Of a DNA stretch of 64,000 nucleotides, positions 46,060 through 58,664 are shown piece after piece. The position numbers and the translations under genes were made by a program. The stretch's first letter is position 1. The number at the start of each line of letters is the position of its first letter. This stretch comes from Rehmannia glutinosa (taxonomy: Eukaryota; Streptophyta; Magnoliopsida; Lamiales; Orobanchaceae). Where the stretch lies: contig JABTTQ020001790.1 in the NCBI GenBank assembly GCA_016081115.2, forward strand, positions 236,776 through 300,775. Reading direction: 5' to 3'. Under the pieces are notes generated by a model. The model worked only from the letters and a program-made list of their open reading frames with translations, was not told the origin of the DNA and did no database searches.

Positions 46060-47690
46060 TAACCCCAACTCATGCTTGAGTTCTTCAAATCTTGACTCAC
46101 ATAATGGTTTTGTGAAGATGTCGACTAATTGTTTATCGGTTGAGATATATTCCAAGATAATGTCCTTCTTTTTCAACATGATCTCTTATGAAATGATATC
46201 CGACATCTATATGTTTTGTTCTTGAGTGCAACACAGATTTTGAGTGATTGCAATGGCACTTGTGTTATCACACATGATTGGAATTTCTTTTTCTTCAACT
46301 TCATAGTCTCTCATTTCTTTGTCTCATCCATAGGACTTGGGCACAACATTTGCCCATGCCTATGTATTCTCGCCTCATTTGTAGAGGTGGCTATTGAGTT
46401 TTGCTTCTTGCTAAACCAGGAAATTAGTCTGTTTCTAGCATTTGACAGTGCTGAGAAGTGCTCTTCTGCCCACTGCATCCAAGATAGTCGAGTGCGAATA
46501 GCCAATTAGCTTGAATCCACCTTCCTTTGGATACCATAGGCCTACTTCTTGGCTTCCTTTCGGGTATCTCAAGATTCTTTTAGCATTTCTTTGTCATATG
46601 GCTCTCTTTTGGAGCAGATTGAAATCTTGCACATACACCTACAGCAAAGGTGATGTCGGCGGCTGCTATTTGTGAGATAGAGCAATGATCCAATAAGTGC
46701 TCGTATCTTGTTTGATCTCTGTGCTTGCCATTGCATCCATGTCCATTTTGTGATGTGTTCATTGGTATTTTTACGAAGACTTCTCCTCCATACCAAATTT
46801 CTTCATTAAATCTCGGTGTACTTTGTTTGACTTATGAAGGTTCCATCCTTTTGTTTTTCACTTGAAGTCCAAGGAAGAATGTCGCTCTCCCATCATGCTC
46901 ATTTCAAATTTACTTTGCATGAGGTTTGAGAATTTTTCACATAGCTCTTTGTTAGTGGATCCAAAAATGATGTCATCCACATATATTTGAACAAGCAATA
47001 TACTCTTTTTGTCTTGAATTCTCAAGAGTGTTCTATCTACTTTTCCTTTTGTGAATCCATTTTTCAAGGAATTGTGACGGGGGTATCATACCATGCCGGG
47101 TGCCTGTTTCAATCCATACAAGGCTTTCTTGAGTTTGTATACCTTGTCTCCAAGAGTCTTCTGCTCAAATCCGGAGGTTGTTCAACATACACTTCTTCTT
47201 CCAATAAACCATTTAGGAATGCACTTTTTACATCCATTTGATATACAATGAAATTCTTGTGAGTGCATAGGCAAGAAACATTATTATAGCTTCCAATCTT
47301 GCTACGAGGGCAAATGTTTCATCAAAATCTATCCCTTCTTCTTGGCAATATCCTTTGGCTACTAGTCTTGCTTTGTTTCTTACCACAGAGCCTTCCTCGT
47401 TCATTTTATTTCGAATACCCATTTGGTTCCAATTACATTTTGATGTATGGGTCTTTGCACTAATTCCCATACTTTATTTCTCTCAAACTGATTGACTCTT
47501 CTTGCATAGCTTGAATCCAATGTGTGTCGTCCAATGCTTGTGACACATCTTTGGGCTCTATTTGCGAAATGAAGCATGTGAACATTGCTTCATGTTGAGT
47601 TCGGATCTTGTCTTGACACCTTCTCTTATATCTCCAATGACAAGTTCTCGTGGATGGTCTCTTAGCCATCTTACGTCGGGTTGGAGTAAG
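46060..47690 (-). pseudogene. Reverse transcriptase-RNase H, copy 3, frameshifted
   Basis: RT pieces: EEGIDFDETFALVARLEAII (47470-47228), and 47067-46858 with the catalytic QIYVDDIIFGS and TNKELCEKFSNLMQSKFEMS. The linker QHEAMFTCFISQIEPK is at 47669-47460. RNase H pieces run from 46800 to 46060 (cysteine/aspartate block near 46285, FTKPL region near 46110). At least four frameshifts. YVDD is retained. Confidence 0.75.
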
Positions 47691-47956
47691 TTAGCTGGAT
47701 TGATCGACTTGCGGTTTGTGTTCTTTGTGGTCGGCCTCTCTCGTAATCACTCACAGCAGATTTTCACCGCTTTTGAGATTCAGACTATCTCATCTTCTTT
47801 TCGAATTGATAATCCCCGCCGGCTTGACAAAGGGACTCTTCGAAGGTTGGATGATTGACTTATCGGTGACTCTTCAATGTCTTCCCATTTACATTTGGCT
47901 CATCGAATACTACATGAATGGATTCTTCAGAACCATGGTTCTTTTGTTGAGTATTC

Positions 47957-48643
47957 TCAGTAGGCTTTGCTTTGTTGAGTATCTAAGAAGATACCCTCAT
48001 CGGCTTTAGCATCAAAAGCCTTTAGGTTGTCTTTGCCATTGTTGTGAATGAAGCATTTACATCCAAATATTCGAAATATGCAACATTTGGTTTTGTTCAG
48101 TCCATATCTCATAGGAGTCTTTGTCATTTGTCTGTTTATCATACATCTGTTTTGGGTGTAGCAAGTTGTGTTGATTGCTTGACCCAAAATCTTTGGTAAC
48201 CCCGCTTACCTAACATGGTCCTTTGCCGCTTCTTTGAGGGTTCTGTTCCTTCTTTCTCGCAACTCCATTCTCTTTGTGGAGTCCTTGTCTTGCTTTGATA
48301 GTTCATGACCAATACCATTTTCAATACAATATCGAGTTATTATTCCATTGACAAACTCGGTTCCTCTATCCGATCTTATTTTGATAATGGTTTGACTCTT
48401 CTCATTTTGAATCCTCTTCATCATTTGTGGTAGTTTTTGTAGAGTTTCTTTCTTCTTGCACATGAATATTGTCCATGTATATCTTGAGTAGTCATCTACT
48501 ACCACCAAGGTGTATTTCTTTCCACTTATCTTTGGTTTGGTTCCCTTTGGGCCAAATAGATCCATATGAAGCGATGCAATATTCTTGTTGAGGATGGGCA
48601 TGTCTTTTCTTTGAATGACGACTTGATTTGTTTTCCTCGACAT
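47957..48643 (-). pseudogene. Integrase core, copy 3, frameshifted
   Basis: 48643-48206: HMDLFGPKG with the first Asp, KYTLVVVDDYSRYTWTIF, and RSDRGTEFVNGIITRYC with the second Asp. The third residue region is altered (KRMELRERRNRTLKEAA where copy 1 has GVAERRNRT), so the catalytic Glu sits in disturbed context. 48187-47957 continues with NTTCYTQNRCMINRQ and FRIFGCKCFIHNNGKDNLK. The two frames are offset. Confidence 0.75.
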
Positions 48644-48937
48644 GCATCACATATACTTTCCTTCTTGTATCATCGAGTCCGGAAGTCCTTCTACAAGATG
48701 ACTTCTTGCTAGTTTGTTAATTGTTTTGAAATTCAGGTGACTCGACTTTTTTGTGCCACATACCAACTTGATTCATTGTGCTCTTTGCTAGTAGAGAAAA
48801 GTCTTTGGGTGTTGCGAGTTGACCAATCCACTACATACATATTTTTTCTGTCTACTTCCTTGCAAAGACCACTTCATTTGATTCAATATCCTTGATTTGG
48901 CATATACCCATGTTGAATCCAACATTTGTAGCCCTTG

Positions 48938-49456
48938 TCACGAGCCGATCGATACTCGTAAGTTGAAGTTGAGTCCTTCAACATATGCAACATCTGTGAT
49001 TTCTAATCCATTCCTCTTGATGGATCCAATGCCTCTTATTTCACCAGGAGCTTCATTTCCTCCAAATATGACTTTGGCTCCTTTGACTTCCTTGAATTTT
49101 GTGATTTCTCTTGTTTCTGTCATATGTCCGGGAACACCACTATCCATGTACCAGGTTCCTTGGCACTCAAATTTGTTCCTTGACCCGCAATCAAGGAAAT
49201 TAAGTTTTAGGTACCCATACTTGTCTGGGTCCTGAGGGGTTAGAATTGTAAGATGATCCAACCAACCTATAGCCAAATGATTTGACTCTAAGGGGTTGCC
49301 ATCTATCAGTGCCATAATCATAATTAATCCTGGCAAATTGCTTGGGGATTCTAGGTTCATACAAATTGTCTCTTTTGTCGTATGCCCGCATATGTGTTTT
49401 AGCAATTGCCTTCCTTGGGTAATTGTGGTGTTTTTGAGTGTAGTGCCTAGGTGCAT
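48938..49456 (-). pseudogene. Retropepsin-like protease region, copy 3
   Basis: One open frame of 172 codons through the protease. The active site is YMDSGVPGHMT (DSGVP, where DSGCS is usual), followed by GAKVIFGGNEAPGEIRGIGS and GLEITDVAYVEGLNFNL. It is more continuous than copy 1 here. The GAG-pre-integrase domain follows at about 48910-48660 in broken frames. Confidence 0.7.
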
Positions 49457-50700
49457 ATGTGTGCTGATGAAAGCTCTTGTGCTTTTGGAATGGCCTTTGC
49501 TGAGTTCTAGGCCTTTGCCATCTGGGCTTATATTCCATAAGTCTATCTTTGATAGTTCACATTATTCCAATCAGCTTGGCTTGGATATTTTCTACCATTC
49601 CCATCATATGTATTTCTCTTATGGATTTTTCGGGATTTTTGGTAGCTCTGCTTCCTTTTTACAGAGTATTTTTGTTAGGAGTTTGCCGAGGACTCATTTG
49701 AATCTCTTCTCTGGTGTCCTTTCAAAGACACTCAACTGGCTGTTTTCCTTTTCCTTTGTAACCAAGGCCAGTTTGCTTAGTATTGTGCTTTGGAGTGAAA
49801 GTGTGTGCAATATTTAGAGTTTTGGATTTTTCAGACTCTTCATGACTTGAAGATCCTTTTTCCAAAATTACTCTTGAGGTTTGACATGGCACAAAGGAAT
49901 TAAATCCTAAGCCCTGTCTTGTCTCCACATTCTCTTTCACTCATAATAAGATCATCCAATGATTTAGATGCCTTAGTGAATGAGGCAATAACATTCTTGA
50001 GGTCATTCTCCTCTTTTCTATAGCAAAGAATCTCTTTATTAATTTAGCATTTTCAAATTTTTAAACTTTCATTTTCAATGACTATTTGACTTAGAGTACT
50101 CGGCTCCTTAGTCACTTTGAGTTTTGACTTTTAAGTAAAGCTGTTTTCCTCATTCAATAGTGTGTGTGAGGATTTAATGTGCTTAAAATCTTTCATCATT
50201 TTGCCTAATGAATCATAAAGATCAAGAGGTGATGAAGTGTGTGTGTCACGGTCACTATCACTAGTGTCCGAGCTTGTTGAATTAGATCGCACCTCATCTT
50301 CTTGATCTTGTTCTTTGGCCATTAAGCGAGATCAAGCTTCTTCTTCGTAATCACTTGAGTAGTCGACTTCGCTCTCAATCAATTGTCTCTCTTGACTTGG
50401 CTTTCTCGTGATCTCTGCAGCCATCATTGCCTTTTTTTTTCTTGTCTTCTTTCTCTCAAGACCTTTCTTTCTTTCTTCATTCCTGTCTTGTTGACTACAG
50501 GATATGAGCGATCAATGGCATAGTGACCTGGTTGTCTACAATTCCAACATAGATATTGACCTTTTGATCACTCTTTCTACTCTTGAGTTGTCGGTCCTTT
50601 GATACTCAACTTGTTGATGATCTACATTCTCTTGGTTGGCCTATCATCCCTTGATTTGGAGGAGCCGAGTGTCTTCTCGGAAGATTCACCCTTTCCTCTC
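49200..50700 (-). pseudogene. Gag C-terminal half, copy 3, broken
   Basis: Basic segments (MEYKPRWQRPRTQQRPFQKH at 49538, LEKGSSSHEESEKSKTLN at 49940), an acidic-helical segment with DLYDSLGKMMKDFKHIKSSH (50322-50131), and a region near 50550 matching the zinc knuckle (CWNCRQPGHYAIDRS-like, with the last Cys lost). Stops and shifts throughout. Confidence 0.6.
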
Positions 50701-51517
50701 TTGTAGTTCTTGTTAAAGAACTTGTTAAATCTTTTAACCATCGGGCTATTTCTTCCGGGTCAATTGCCTCTTTGACCTCACTCTCTTTCCATCTTTGACA
50801 ATTAGAGCATTTGTTTTGGGTACAATTGTCTCTTCCTGGTCTTTTCTTCTCACTCAAACTCATAGGCTTTGAGGTCCGAGAATAGTTCATGGTTGGATGT
50901 CTTTGATAGGTCCATGGAATGTCTCAGTGCCATGACCTTCATTTCCCATTTAGTGGAAGACTTTTTAGGATCTTCATACACATTTCTTCCTCGTGTATAT
51001 TCCTTTCCAAGTGTAGATAGCTCATTTGTGATTTCGTAAACCGAGCATCTAGTTGATCCGATTCTCTCCCCGAGACCATTTTGAAATTTTCAAACTTCAG
51101 ACATACGATCGATAATTTGTTTTCTTTGATTTGCTCGAACCTTCACAAATCAAAGTCAACTTGTCCCTGCATTTCCTTAGCCGTTTTGCAAGATTTGACT
51201 TTGTTGAACATGGCTTTATCCAATGTTTTGTAAAGAATGTCCTTGGCTACATTGTCCAGGTTGTATCTTTTTCTGTCATCATTTGTCCACTCGGTTCTTG
51301 GTTTTTCAACCATGGTCGGTCTAGAGCAAAGATCTTCTTCTCCTTCAAATTTGCAACTCTTCGCATGTTGTGTTCACCTTTAATATTTGTAGAGGACCAT
51401 CTTCTATCACTATCCACATCTCATCATGTAATTTGATAGATGAGCTCGCATACGAATTTTCCAATCATCAAATTCTTCAATAGTGAACATAGGGATGCGT
51501 GTCAAATTTGCTTCCAT
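50606..51517 (-). pseudogene. Gag N-terminal domain, copy 3, broken
   Basis: Starts at ATG 51517 (MEANLTRI). Blocks of the UBN2-like capsid domain are recognisable near 51460 (EEFDDWKIRMRAH) and 51230 (NVAKDILYKTLDKAMFNKV), with frameshifts between them. Its end overlaps the basic spacer listed for the C-terminal half. Confidence 0.65.
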
Positions 51518-51629
51518 GATAATGATTTTAAATAAAAAGAGTTTTGAAAGTTTAAGTACTAAAGCAGACTTTGAAAAGTTTGGAGATCTAGTTCAAGAAC
51601 TAACCGGTGCGGAGGGTTCAATGAACCAA

Positions 51630-51643
51630 CCGCTCCGATACCA
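51630..51643 (-). promoter_or_regulatory. Primer-binding site with one substitution, copy 3
   Basis: Minus strand TGGTATCGGAGCGG, where copy 1 has TGGTATCAGAGCGG; the change hits the CAG. Confidence 0.85.
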
Positions 51644-51645
51644 CT

Positions 51646-53190
51646 TGTAGGTCCCAAGGGGTGTAAGTGTAAGGTTTAGAAGGGGGGTTGAATAAACCTT
51701 ACCAAATTTTCGATTTAGTCCTTTTAAATCTACTGAGTTAATTCTACACAAATTGTGTCCTTGATGGACAATCGAATTAGTCACTCAAGAGAGTTAATCT
51801 CTCAACATTTCATTTGAGCCATTTGTTGATGGAGTAACTCACCGTTGGCTACAATTTAACTCAATTGTGGTTTTATTTTCGGCGGAAGACTTATCACCCT
51901 TAAGTTTGATTAAGCAAGATTTTAGAGCTTGATTTAGTACTTATAAATTATCAAATGGATAGCAAATTTATCAAACAGATATAAGCAATTAAAAGTGCGG
52001 GAATTTAAATCTTTGAAATGTAAATGACACAATAAAGTTTTTATAGAGGTTCGAAGATGGGGTAATTCTTCTACTCTCTCTTCTCCAACTCTGGAGGAAT
52101 CCACTAAGTAATGATCGGTTTACAAAGTGGTAACAGTCCGGATACAAGTCTTGATCACAACAGCCGACTTGATCCTTTGGGACTCGGCCTGAGACGCCTT
52201 GATCACTCACTGGCTTCTCGTGACGACTCGGCTTCTTCACGTGGCATTTGCTTGCTACTACTGACTCACTTGCTCAAGCTCTTTGGATTTGATCACGAAG
52301 CCCTCCAAAAGCTTGAGACTTGGTTCAACCTTGAACCTTTCTCGCAATCCTTCCTGGAAAGTAGACCCCTTTTTTTCAAGAGTTTCCTCTTCAACCGATT
52401 GAAGTTCTCTTTCCTTCACAGTGAGTGTTGGATTGATGTACTTCGTAATGTAGGCTTGAGGATTGAGATTGTTTCAGTTTTTTCGATGTGCTTGTGTATC
52501 TCACGTATGTGTCACTCATGCATCATACTTCTCAAACAAACTCCTCGGCCTTTTATAGTGAACTTTCAAAAATTTGCCCGTTGAAGAGATAGGCTTATTT
52601 TTTAAAGTCACTTTGCGTCGTTGGCTTGCGTTCTTGGAATTGCCATTTCCTCGTATGAATTTCACATTTTCAGAGTTCGACACGGTGTAGTGCTTCCCAT
52701 TGGTTCATTCCATTTGCACGCTTCTCGGGACCGAGCACTCGAGAAAGGTGGTATGGAGATATTACTTGTTTAAGTAAATCTCTTGATTTCTGCAGCAAAC
52801 GGTTCTTTTACGATTATCTCGACTTGATCGCATTTCCTTGCTTTCCCAGGTGACTTAGAGTCGCCTTCCAATCATTGGATGACTTTGTCACTCACTTCAA
52901 CTTGAGACTTGGCTTTTCTTGAGTTGACTTGATCGATGCTCCACTCATTTGCATCTCACCGCTTCTTCGATAGAGTTCCCGTCTACTCTTCTTTGCCATA
53001 CTCACTGTCTCTCAAGAGAGTCTGCCTTCGATTTTCGCTTGTCTTCTTGCATGTTAGGACGTAGGCCGACTTAACTCACTTGGCCACTCTATTCATTACA
53101 ATGCATTTTACAACAAAAATTGAGGAGCCAACTTTCTATTCTAAGTTTTACATGGCATTCATCAAAATCTAAACAATAAAATTCCTAACA
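51646..53190 (-). repeat. 5' LTR of Sirevirus copy 3
   Basis: TGTAGGTCCC to CCTAACA on +, 1,545 bp, followed by TTTGG. Confidence 0.9.
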
Positions 53191-53195
53191 TTTGG

Positions 53196-53470
53196 GCATT
53201 TAGATTATTGATTATTCTTGAGGGATTTTAGTATTTGTATTTGATTAGTTTATTTGTTAAATGAATCTAAACCAAGACATGATTTTTTGCTTGTGGAGTA
53301 GATCGGTATTATTATTGGATATTAAAACCTAAGATTTAAGTTTGAACTGGGATAATTGTGTTATTTTGGATTGAGTTATTGATTATATTTGATAGTTAAA
53401 GGATATGAAATATTTGATCTTGATTTATCAATAGATGCACCATGACATTTTGGAACAGATCATCCAGGGT
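53196..53470 (+). mobile_element. Gypsy leader, continuation after Sirevirus copy 3
   Basis: Resumes the sequence cut at 39232. It ends near an ATG at about 53435 (ATGCACCATGACATTTTG) that opens only a short frame (HHDILEQIIQGLNE), so gag is lost or truncated. Confidence 0.45.
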
Positions 53471-54807
53471 CTAAATGAGTAAGTAGATGGAGTAGTGAGA
53501 TTTTGAGGATGTGTATATTTGTAGCCTGGGATATAGTGAAAATGCATATATATGTATATATGTATGTATACTTGTTTAGGACTAGGATGAAACAGACAAT
53601 GATATAATGGTGGATCCCTAGTTTGTGGTTGTAAGTATGATTGTATATATGTTGGAACATTGGATTGTATATTGATGCTTGTACGAATAAATGTTATAGG
53701 TGGTTCCGTGTGTATAACATTGACCCATGAAACAACATTTATTCGGTTATAGTGTTGCTTTTGACTATGAATATTGATAATTGTAAATAGATTAGTTGTA
53801 CTGATGCATAATCAAATAAAATAACATAATGTTGTTCCACTATCTAGCGATCATCACAAACTTGTTCAGAAATCAAGGTTATAGCTTCACCCCGTAACAA
53901 GCCCTTAAAGCGTGATATAAGCATTTTAGAGCCAAGTGAATTTCATTCAAATTGATTTGCAAACTTTCATTTTGTTCGGAGTTGTCTTTTCTGCATGTCC
54001 GGTGCTTGGCTTCATTCGTGACAGAGCTATTTATAATGAAATCTTAATCATCTTCATATTATAACTTGTTTTGTGTCTATACTGGCTAAGTTGTTCATTT
54101 CTGATGCTTTATATATATACCAACATTTTCTGGATTTTCTCTCATTTATCTCGTGTAACTTTCTTCCTCCATATGCTTTCCCGCATGGATGCGTTTTGCT
54201 CTTTATCCGTTGTTTCAAGTCACTCAATAGGCTTAGTGGCTATTTATTAATTTCATCAAGTGATTCACAATTTTAATTTTATTCTAGGCACCAGAATATC
54301 TATCTGACAGTGCCTATTGTAAAGTCGACATCTCAATCGGCTTCTCTTTATCTATTCAGAGATATTGCTTATTGGAGCAACATCTTGATCCTTCATCAGA
54401 ACCTTTTCACTGAATTGTTTAGATTGATCTTTACTTGTGTTGATTAACATGTAATCACCTCTATTAGCTGAGTTCCACTGCCCACTTGATCATCCGACCA
54501 GATGTATTAGGTCGGTGCATGACTTGTTTGAGAGGATAATTTGTAAGACAACAATTTTGTGCTCCAGAAAATACAACTTCAGTTTCCCTCACGGTCGCCC
54601 TCCTTTTTTTTTCTTACGTCCCATTTTCTGTTTCAAAACTCAACTCAGTGCGGGTTGCCCTATAGGGCTTAAGTGAGCCTTAAACAAATGTTTTGTCCAA
54701 TTTTTGGTTTAAGACGGTCGGAAGTATTTAGACAACATTTAGGGACATTGTTTTGGTTTAAAAACTCATTTGAACAAACTCGAACAAAATCATCAAAATC
54801 ATGATAA
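53471..54807. other. AT-rich DNA without a recognisable gene
   Basis: A TATATATG-rich microsatellite-like patch lies at 53545-53575. A short frame after an acceptor-like TTCTAG at 54287 reads APEYLSDSAYCKVDIS; it is too short to assign. Nothing else was seen. Confidence 0.4.
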
Positions 54808-55341
54808 AAACATTTATCTAACAGTGCCATTCATCTAAGGAGTGGTACCGAGTATGAGGTGCCGAAGATTCTGGAAAAGCAAGAAAGTTCGGAACCACGC
54901 ACGGACTGTGTGTCTATGCACGGTCAGATAGTGCGTGGTGCCGAAGAGGAGCAAAAACAGGACATGGAACGCATGACCCGTGCGTGTATGCACAGGCAGC
55001 TCGTGCATGATATCATAAGAAAGTTATTCCAGTACGAGACGAGCACTAGTCAAACATACACGCACGGACAACCCGTGCGTGACCCAGATCAGTATATTCC
55101 GACACCAGGACTCAAATCCTTACTTGGAAACCCCAAGTATGCATTACTAGGTGCAAACAATGCAAATATGGCACTTGACCAAGACCCAAAGCAGTTAATA
55201 GACGCATTTAAAGGGGGTACGAGTTTATGCGAGTTGATATGTCGGGGAGAAGTGCAGGAGAATGCTACAGAGATCGCTCATCTGTCGACCACAACGTCGG
55301 GTAGACGTTGGAGTCACTATCCACCACCGCCTTCTCATTAA
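54808..55341 (+). pseudogene. Tat/Athila-like Ty3/gypsy polyprotein fragment
   Basis: An open frame from the stop at 54805 to TAA 55341. Near its start AIHLRSGTEYEVPK matches the gag-protease junction signature (A-x-x-LRSG-x-x-Y/L) of Tat/Athila-type gypsy polyproteins. Three related peptides follow (MHGQIVRGA, MHRQLVHDI, THGQPVRDP), encoded by CACGG..CGTGCGTG palindromic DNA, then a tail ending WSHYPPPPSH. No protease, RT or integrase motif remains, so the core of pol is deleted. The LTR-like region downstream (56749-58220) uses the same palindromic word, which ties the two together. Signature recognition is from memory of the family. Confidence 0.5.
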
Positions 55342-58220
55342 GTCAGGTTGTCTCCACACTTCTTTTGCATTGAAATTCTATCTTCCCTTGCGTGCAATAT
55401 AATTTCATTCAAGTTTGGAGGGAGAGATAGATATTTTGATATGAAGGGTGTGCGGAAAAAAATATATATAAAAAAAAATTTGCATTCATTTAGTTGCATG
55501 TAGAGCATTTAGGTTCCATTGCATTAGTAGCACGTTTACAGTTTTAGCACGTTTACTGCTTTAGTTTATTTTTGTTGTGTGGGATGCGACTTGATTTGCA
55601 TATTTTTGAAAATTTTGTATTGTTTTGATTGGGTGTTGAGCATGAAATGATCGAGCTATGAATAGATGATATAGAGCATGTGGATATTGACAACATGGTT
55701 TTATGCTTTGAATTACGAATTTGCAAGCCTGTGAGCTTTTTGAGCCTTTACTGCTTTTATATTATGCAGTCTTATTTGTTTATTTAAGTGTACCATTCAT
55801 GTTGACTAGAATTCTAGAACTTGCTCTGGTATCTCTGTCAAAGCCACGTGTTGTATGCGATTTGTGAAAGTGATTAAAGGCCATTTTTGTTAAGCCTTTC
55901 AAGCTTTTTGCCTACCAAATGTGATTGAATTCCTTAGTTAGCCAATTTGAGCTTATTGCCTAATCTTTTTGATAGCCACATTTCAAGCCTTAACTTGATA
56001 TATCTGTTACCCTAGACTTGAGCGTATATCATTGAGTAAGGGGATTGAATGAGGTTGAATGGGATGAAATCGAAAAGTTAGATAACTGTGTGATGGTTGG
56101 TTGATGGGAATAAAAGAAGAAGAAAATGAGGAAAAGAATTGATGAATACTAGGCTGGGAATTGTGATGTGAGGTAAAAAGAAATATTGAGTTTTACAAAA
56201 GAAAAGGGAAAGGAGATAAAAAAAAAATTGATGAAAATGAGGGGTGATTTGAGTAGCACATTGGATTAAATTTAAGCTGATTGATTTGAATGAAAAATGT
56301 GCTTACCAATATTTACGCTCGAGTTTGAGTCACTTTATCTATATTTCCCTACCCTAACCAAAGATCCTTCATTACAACCAAATAAGAAAGTCTTTTTGAT
56401 TCATGAATTGCATACATTCTAGAGGCGGAGATATGAGACAATTTGCAAGCCTATGGTAATTCTGCAATATTAATAAGATTCGAGCGTGAGCACGTCCCTT
56501 ATTCATTTTAGATGAGAGTATACACTTAATCAATGAGTGTTGTGATTCAAAGCATTTACCATGATTTCATTAATGTGTGTTCTATATTAGATGTTTGAGG
56601 CTTGGTTGATTCATTGCTTGATATCTATGATGAAAGATATGAATTTGTGGAGTTGTTCTTGCTTATAGCTTTTCATTCCTCCCAGTTATGTTTTATCTTG
56701 TTTATAAAGCATTGATAGGGACTGGCCAACAATTTAAGTTTGGGGGTTTGATCAAAGTGTGAGTTTTGCATGTATTTGGGCATAATTTTGGCTATAATGA
56801 GTTGATAAACATGCATTACCTTAGTAATATGTGTCGTGTTCTCAATATGTGGAGAAGATATTACGCTGTGCTCGTTTTGTAGGAAAATCAATATTTTTGT
56901 AGCACTTTTTTGGCAATTGGGAGCATTGCTGCTAATAGAACCCTTGTGAATCGTGAAAGTATATGTGGAACAATGAATACACGAAGTAAGGAGTTGACAC
57001 GAGAAAAATCGGCTGAATCGGAGCAGAAAATGATGACACACGGGCAGCCCATGCATTTAAGCACGGGCCGTGCGTGGGTCGCGCATGGTCTGAAAATTTT
57101 GTACTTTGGTTCGGCATGATACATGACCAGGTCGTCCGTAAGCGCACGGGTCGTGCGTGGGCCGTAAAAGTTGATATTTGGTTCGACTTGACGCACGACC
57201 AGGTCGTGCATAAGCGCACGGGTCGTGTGTCTATGCGGGAATTCCAAAATCTGACAGCACATTGACCTAGGTTTTGCCCAAACACTATATATATCAACTG
57301 GGGGCACGCAAAGAAGGGAGGCTGAGAATATACCATAGAATTCAAGGAAAATACCAACTTCATCAAGGAAGAATCAAGAGAAGAATCGGGTCGCATTGGA
57401 GCTTAAGGATTGAAGATTAATTGAGAGATTATCCATTTCCCTAAGTTTTCTCATTCTTTGTATCTTAATCTTTCATTTGAGCTTGAGATGAGCATGAAAA
57501 TTTGTCTATAAGTTGTTTATATATCATGTAGCTAAACAACTTGTGATTTTCGGTTTGGAAGTAGATAAATTGACTCTTGTTGGATGTTTTAATCTTAGTT
57601 GAATTTATTATTCTTGAAGCCTATTTGAGTACTTTGTTTTACTTCTTGTTTTATCATTTGGCCAATGATTTAACATGTTTGATGTATTGATTCATAATTC
57701 GAGAGATGAGCTTCAATACTAGATCTTGAGTACTTGACATGAATATTTGCATAATCGAGAGGTTGGTGGATATTTATGAGGATATTTGATCTTCGGTGCA
57801 TTTGGGAGTTGTGTATCTATTGTTGAGTAGAGATGCTAGAATAGATATTTCAATCTACATTTTATATACATCTCGATTGGGAGGATAAAATATATTTGTG
57901 ATCGTATTATAGGAATATTGATAATAACTTTGGCTTTGATTAAATCGATAACAATAGAGATACTAATCGAAACCATAAACCGGGAATCCATTTTATTCTC
58001 TTGATATTTCAATTATTACTCTTGCCTTGTGTTTTTGTGGTATATCTTGTTTTAGCTTCCAAAAACAATCATCCAATTTCGTTCGTCTAAATAAAGATAA
58101 GACTATTTCGATCTCAATACTTAGTACACTAATTTATTAGTCTCTGTGGATATGACCTTGCTACCCTATTCTATAAACTACACCGTACACTTGTGGTGAA
58201 ACTAAAAATAAGACGAACAG
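55342..58220 (+). mobile_element. 3' non-coding region and probable LTR of the Tat/Athila-like element
   Basis: AAGTTTGGAGGGAGAG at 55411 and TTTAAGTTTGGGGGTTTG at 56733-56750 are the two purine/G-rich marks that in this group follow pol and precede the 3' LTR. From 56749 (TGATCAAAG) the sequence looks like an LTR, with a GC-rich palindromic block at 57040-57240, a TATATATA word at about 57286, and then a long AT-rich leader to about 58220. The right end is not fixed. Confidence 0.4.
57111..57240. repeat. 71-bp tandem repeat of GC-rich palindromes
   Basis: Two units (from 57111 and from 57182) each contain GACCAGGTCGT-C and GCGCACGGGTCGTG, both self-complementary. It is the GC-richest patch of an otherwise AT-rich region. 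Confidence 0.7.
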
Positions 58221-58664
58221 GATCTTTGCCTATGCTTTCACATATCTGATCTGTTTTCACACTGGTGCCAAAATTCATTTACCTAATCGTCTGTTTGATT
58301 GTATAACTATGATTATTGGATTAATCCATCTTTAGGTGATTTATCACTCGTCAAATAGTTAGTATAGATCATTGCAGTTTCTTTTCTAACTATATATCTT
58401 ATTAAAATTTCACGATTATGTATTTAATTAATCAGAACTAAACTTGCCATTTTAATTTTTCTGAGTAAACATTTTGATGTTATTAGGTTCTTGGATTCCA
58501 AAATATAGGTGTCAGCTTGATAGGGGTATTTTCAAGATTTAATGAAGCTGTTTAAAGGGGTGTCTGGATGTGTGCAAGAGTGGTCTGCTTGGATACACCT
58601 ATTTTGTCTCGCATTTTACTTCTCCAGTTCATGTGATCTGGTTTGCATTTCTATAATGGTGTAG

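Larger units (their letters stand above)
39233..53190 (-). mobile_element. Sirevirus-type Copia retrotransposon, copy 3
   Basis: 13,958 bp with a perfect target duplication TTTGG (39228-39232 and 53191-53195) and LTRs of 1,525 and 1,545 bp ending CCTAACA instead of CCCAACA. All domains seen in copy 1 are present but more broken. It was inserted into the leader of a gypsy element, so it is younger than that element. Same orientation as copies 1 and 2. Confidence 0.9.

Noticed and set aside
54287..54370. Frame APEYLSDSAYCKVDIS as a protein-kinase APE motif
   Set aside because: Only the APEY residues fit; no DFG, HRD or downstream kinase motifs nearby.
56932..57396. Overlapping frames of 139-154 codons on the minus strand
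   Set aside because: They arise from the tandem GC-rich palindromes, are open on several frames and both strands, and match nothing.
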